Assembly: GCA_944388865.1 (NCBI GenBank) | Contig: CALXKM010000050.1 | Coordinates: 1-35,689 of the forward strand | DNA from: an uncultured Duodenibacillus sp. | GTDB lineage: Bacteria; Pseudomonadota; Gammaproteobacteria; Burkholderiales; Burkholderiaceae_F | Length of the DNA: 35,689 bases | Direction: 5' to 3' | Shown here: positions 33,174 through 35,689 of the stretch, in pieces | Layout of the letters: every line of letters starts with the position of its first letter | Numbering within the stretch: position 1 is the stretch's first letter | The notes under the pieces: generated by a model | What the model was told of the DNA's origin: nothing | Databases searched by the model: none | The model's input: only the letters and a program-made list of their open reading frames with translations | Program-made: the position numbers and the translations under genes

Positions 33174-35605
33174 TCAGTCTCCATCGTCGTTTGAGTTGTT
33201 TCGTTATTTAAGGGACGGTATAAGGCGTTTTCCAAATCCATTACGGCTGCACGATACTGCATTTTTCCACCAAACGCCCTGACAACGTTCACAGGTCCGC
33301 CCATCGGACGAAATTCTTCACTGCGAAGCACTGCGATGTCGTCCACTTCGCGCACTCCTTCGCGAGCGTAGATGGTAATTAACGTTTCGAGAACTTGCCT
33401 AGCGGTACCCTGATATTTATCAAGGAATTTGCTGCGAGCCGCACGGGAAACTCGCATCTGACGAGTCATCGGAGGACGCCCGAACGCAATTTCACAAAGA
33501 AGATCAAACTCATCAGCGTCAGGATTTTTTAGTTCTTTTCGCAGTTGGTCGAAAAGAACCCCGTTATCCTCAAGACGCTTGAGTATCGCTTTCTTTTCCT
33601 CTTCTCCGTTCCAAACCTCAAGAAACTCTGCTTCCGAACCAAAGAGCTCAAGAATGTTTTTTCGCGTGTAGTCGCGGAATTTTGCGGTGACCAGTTCTCC
33701 TTTCTCGTTCAGATAACTGATTGATGAGCCAACGACCTCAACTGAAACGCCTTTCACGATATAGGTGACTTTTTCTGGATTGTCAGGGTCGGGGAGGACT
33801 GGCTTAGTATTGCCGGTATTCTTTCCTGTATCTTTGTCGTTGGTCTTACCTTCCTCATTTGTGTTGTCATCTGTCTTAGGAAGTGGATCTCCTTCTTCCC
33901 ATGAAGATTCGTATTCTGCGGGCCCATCAAATTCGGGGTCATGGAAAAGCTCGCAAACGCCGCGGAAATCCAGAATTGTGAAGAATGTTTTACCAGCGTC
34001 TTCGCGCAACCGAGTTCCACGTCCAATGATTTGCTTGAACTCGGTCATTGAACGGATAGAGGTGTCAAGAACAATCAACTTCACGCATTTTGTGTCAGCC
34101 CCAGTTGTTAAAAGCTTGGAAGTCGTTACCACAACCGGATAAGGTTCATAAGAACTCGTGAAGCTGTCATAGAGCTTTCGGCCTTCTTCGTCATCGCCAG
34201 TCATGCGAACAACGTAAAAGGGCTCTTGCGCAACCATGTCCTGATTGCAGGCACGGATAGCATCGCGCATTCGGGCTGCGTGAGCCTGAGTCTTGCAGAA
34301 GATGATTGTTTTGGACATGCGTCCGAGGTGATGAAGATATTTTGTAACATGCTCCGCTACAGCCTTGGTACGACCTTCAAGGATGATGCGGCTGTCATAA
34401 TCTTCAACCGTATACCGGCGTTTCTCGATCAGGAATCCGTTGGCGTCTTTTTCTCCATCTTGTGGTTCCCATCCATCTCGATCCTTATCAAGATAGACTC
34501 GAACGACCTGGAATGGCGCAAGGAATCCGTCCTCAATACCCTGTTTCAGACTGTAGGTGTACAACGGTTTTCCGAAATATTCGGCATTATCGGCGCCGTC
34601 TTTGCTACTAGGAGTTGCTGTCAGACCAATCTGAATTGCAGAGTGGAAATATTCGAGAATCTCACGCCAACTACTTTCTTCTTTAGCGCTGCCGCGGTGA
34701 CATTCGTCAACAATGACAAGATCGAAGAAATTTGTTGGTACTTGCCGAAAATTGTCAGCGAAAGTTTTCTCCGTGCTGCCATCCTCACTTCCTTTGAGTT
34801 GCTGGTACAACCCGAAAAAAATACTGTGAGCCGGACTGATTTTTCCACCTTGAATTTTGGTCGCATCCTTGCCAAATGGAGCGAAATCATTTGTCAATGG
34901 GCCGTCTATCAAAAAATTTCGATCGGCAAGGTAAAGCACGTTGTTTACAAGGCCTGCTTGTTTAAGTCGCCAGACAATTTGAAATGCTGTGTATGTCTTT
35001 CCGGTGCCTGTAGCCATGACTAACAGTGCACGGCGTCGGCGTTCGGACACGATTGCATCGACTACACGGTTGATCGCTACCATCTGGTAATAGCGAGGAA
35101 CTTTCCCGTCATCACTTGTGAAGTACTGTGCATCGGCCATTGCGGCTTCTCGTTCACTTGGTACTCCACGGGCTTCACACCACATCCTCCAAAGCTTATC
35201 GGGTGAAGGGAAGTCCTCCATTGCCAACTCTCGCTGAGCCCCTGTTTTGAGATTAAATTCAATGAATTTCTCGCCTGCTGTGGCGTAAGCAAAGGGAATG
35301 TCAAGCAACTTGGCGTATGTAATAGCTTGATCAATACCGTCTTCAGCGGATTTGGCCGACTTTTTTGCCTCAATGACAGCCAAAGGACAATTCACATTGC
35401 GACAAAGCAAATAGTCGGGCCTGTTACGTCCCTTGGGTTTTACTTTCTGGGTGATATTTTTTTCAGGAACAATGCGGAAGCGATCACTACGAAGTGAGTA
35501 TTCCATCCATATTGATGCAGAGGGCCAACCTGCTGCTTTCAATGCTGGTGTGATGTGGCGCACTCTTGTGTCTGTCTCTGTTTCGAGGTGATCATAGTTC
35601 AGCAT
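33170..35605 (-). CDS. hsdR: Type I restriction endonuclease subunit (EcoEI-like)
   Basis: 811-residue motor-nuclease that translocates and cuts unmodified DNA. The N-terminal PD-(D/E)xK nuclease reads D64 in RPDYLL and E79-A-K81 in AVIEAKK. The SF2 translocase follows, with Walker A MATGTGKT (197-204), DECH box VDECHRG, LTATPSS, and motif VI QIIGRGTRLRE. After about residue 560 comes a Gly/Asp/Asn/Thr-rich, low-complexity linker (DDNTNEEGKTNDKDTGKNT) and then a helical C-terminal domain that probably contacts HsdM. The size matches the shorter EcoEI-type R subunits rather than EcoKI. It is the first gene of the hsd operon within the window. Its start overlaps the end of a serine-recombinase frame. 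Confidence 0.95.
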   Translation of the reverse strand: MLNYDHLETETDTRVRHITPALKAAGWPSASIWMEYSLRSDRFRIVPEKNITQKVKPKGRNRPDYLLCRNVNCPLAVIEAKKSAKSAEDGIDQAITYAKLLDIPFAYATAGEKFIEFNLKTGAQRELAMEDFPSPDKLWRMWCEARGVPSEREAAMADAQYFTSDDGKVPRYYQMVAINRVVDAIVSERRRRALLVMATGTGKTYTAFQIVWRLKQAGLVNNVLYLADRNFLIDGPLTNDFAPFGKDATKIQGGKISPAHSIFFGLYQQLKGSEDGSTEKTFADNFRQVPTNFFDLVIVDECHRGSAKEESSWREILEYFHSAIQIGLTATPSSKDGADNAEYFGKPLYTYSLKQGIEDGFLAPFQVVRVYLDKDRDGWEPQDGEKDANGFLIEKRRYTVEDYDSRIILEGRTKAVAEHVTKYLHHLGRMSKTIIFCKTQAHAARMRDAIRACNQDMVAQEPFYVVRMTGDDEEGRKLYDSFTSSYEPYPVVVTTSKLLTTGADTKCVKLIVLDTSIRSMTEFKQIIGRGTRLREDAGKTFFTILDFRGVCELFHDPEFDGPAEYESSWEEGDPLPKTDDNTNEEGKTNDKDTGKNTGNTKPVLPDPDNPEKVTYIVKGVSVEVVGSSISYLNEKGELVTAKFRDYTRKNILELFGSEAEFLEVWNGEEEKKAILKRLEDNGVLFDQLRKELKNPDADEFDLLCEIAFGRPPMTRQMRVSRAARSKFLDKYQGTARQVLETLITIYAREGVREVDDIAVLRSEEFRPMGGPVNVVRAFGGKMQYRAAVMDLENALYRPLNNETTQTTMETE

Positions 35606-35689
35606 GCTAGATCCTTTTCCTTCAAATACTTGTAGATCGTCGTGCGGCCAATCTTGAGGTTTTTAGCGACGCGCGAGATAGGAACTCCC
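35599..35689 (-). CDS. C-terminal end of a serine recombinase/resolvase (partial)
   Basis: The last 29 codons of a leftward gene that continues beyond the window. The peptide GVPISRVAKNLKIGRTTIYK, then YLKEKDLAC, is a helix-turn-helix of the resolvase/invertase (Hin/Gin) C-terminal type. The catalytic domain is outside the window, so activity cannot be judged. An unrelated HTH protein remains possible. The TGA (35599-35601) overlaps the hsdR ATG by seven bases, so the two are probably co-transcribed. Confidence 0.6.
   Translation of the reverse strand, partial: GVPISRVAKNLKIGRTTIYKYLKEKDLAC

Noticed and set aside
34226-35023. 265-codon open frame on the plus strand
   Set aside because: Antisense to hsdR; its composition follows the complementary strand and no domain is recognisable.
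1-35689. CRISPR array, rRNA or tRNA genes
   Set aside because: No regularly spaced direct repeats and no recognisable structural RNA were seen by eye on either strand.

Overview
The window looks like the chromosome of a betaproteobacterium (Burkholderiales; a Sutterellaceae-like host is my inference from protein style and gene combination, not from any marker gene). Most of it is a moderately GC-rich housekeeping and respiratory background. The right end, from about 27.7 kb, is visibly more A+T-rich and carries a type I restriction-modification (RM) island flanked by recombinase genes.

Left region (1-3.7 kb): an unidentified gene and an ArsR-family repressor read leftwards. Divergent to them are a 72-residue HMA metallochaperone and a Zn/Cd/Pb-type P1B ATPase that has no N-terminal HMA domain of its own. 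Copies of an ATTAAA-N6-TTTAAT inverted repeat lie at the arsR/HMA promoter and again just before the ATPase, so both transcription units look ArsR-controlled.

At 3.78-5.68 kb sits a complete 1900-bp IS1634-family insertion sequence, with 24-bp terminal inverted repeats (22/24 matching), a 6-bp TTTTGT target duplication and an intact transposase with a YREK signature. It split the loop of the ATPase operon's terminator.

From 6.1 to 11.4 kb a tight five-gene operon encodes two membrane proteins related to cytochrome bd subunit I (the first fused to a c-type heme domain), a monoheme cytochrome c, a Tat-exported FccB-like sulfide dehydrogenase flavoprotein and a diheme cytochrome c. Together they read as a self-contained sulfide-to-cytochrome c-to-oxygen electron chain. 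I consider this the most interesting biology in the window.

From 11.5 to 27.7 kb: valS (leftwards), then recC-recB-recD followed closely by a WYL-domain regulator, a leucine-rich-repeat-variant (LRV/HEAT-like) protein and an aldehyde dehydrogenase.

From 28.0 kb to the end is a probable phase-variable type I RM locus. hsdR-hsdM-hsdS read leftwards as an overlapping operon. A start-less second hsdS cassette lies tail-to-tail with hsdS, and a tyrosine recombinase gene lies beside it. Short inverted repeats in both hsdS copies could let the recombinase exchange target-recognition domains (TRDs). The expressed HsdS carries two copies of nearly the same TRD (about 85 % identical), which predicts an interrupted palindromic recognition site. 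The C-terminus of a serine recombinase overlaps the start of hsdR at the right edge. No rRNA, tRNA or CRISPR array was seen.
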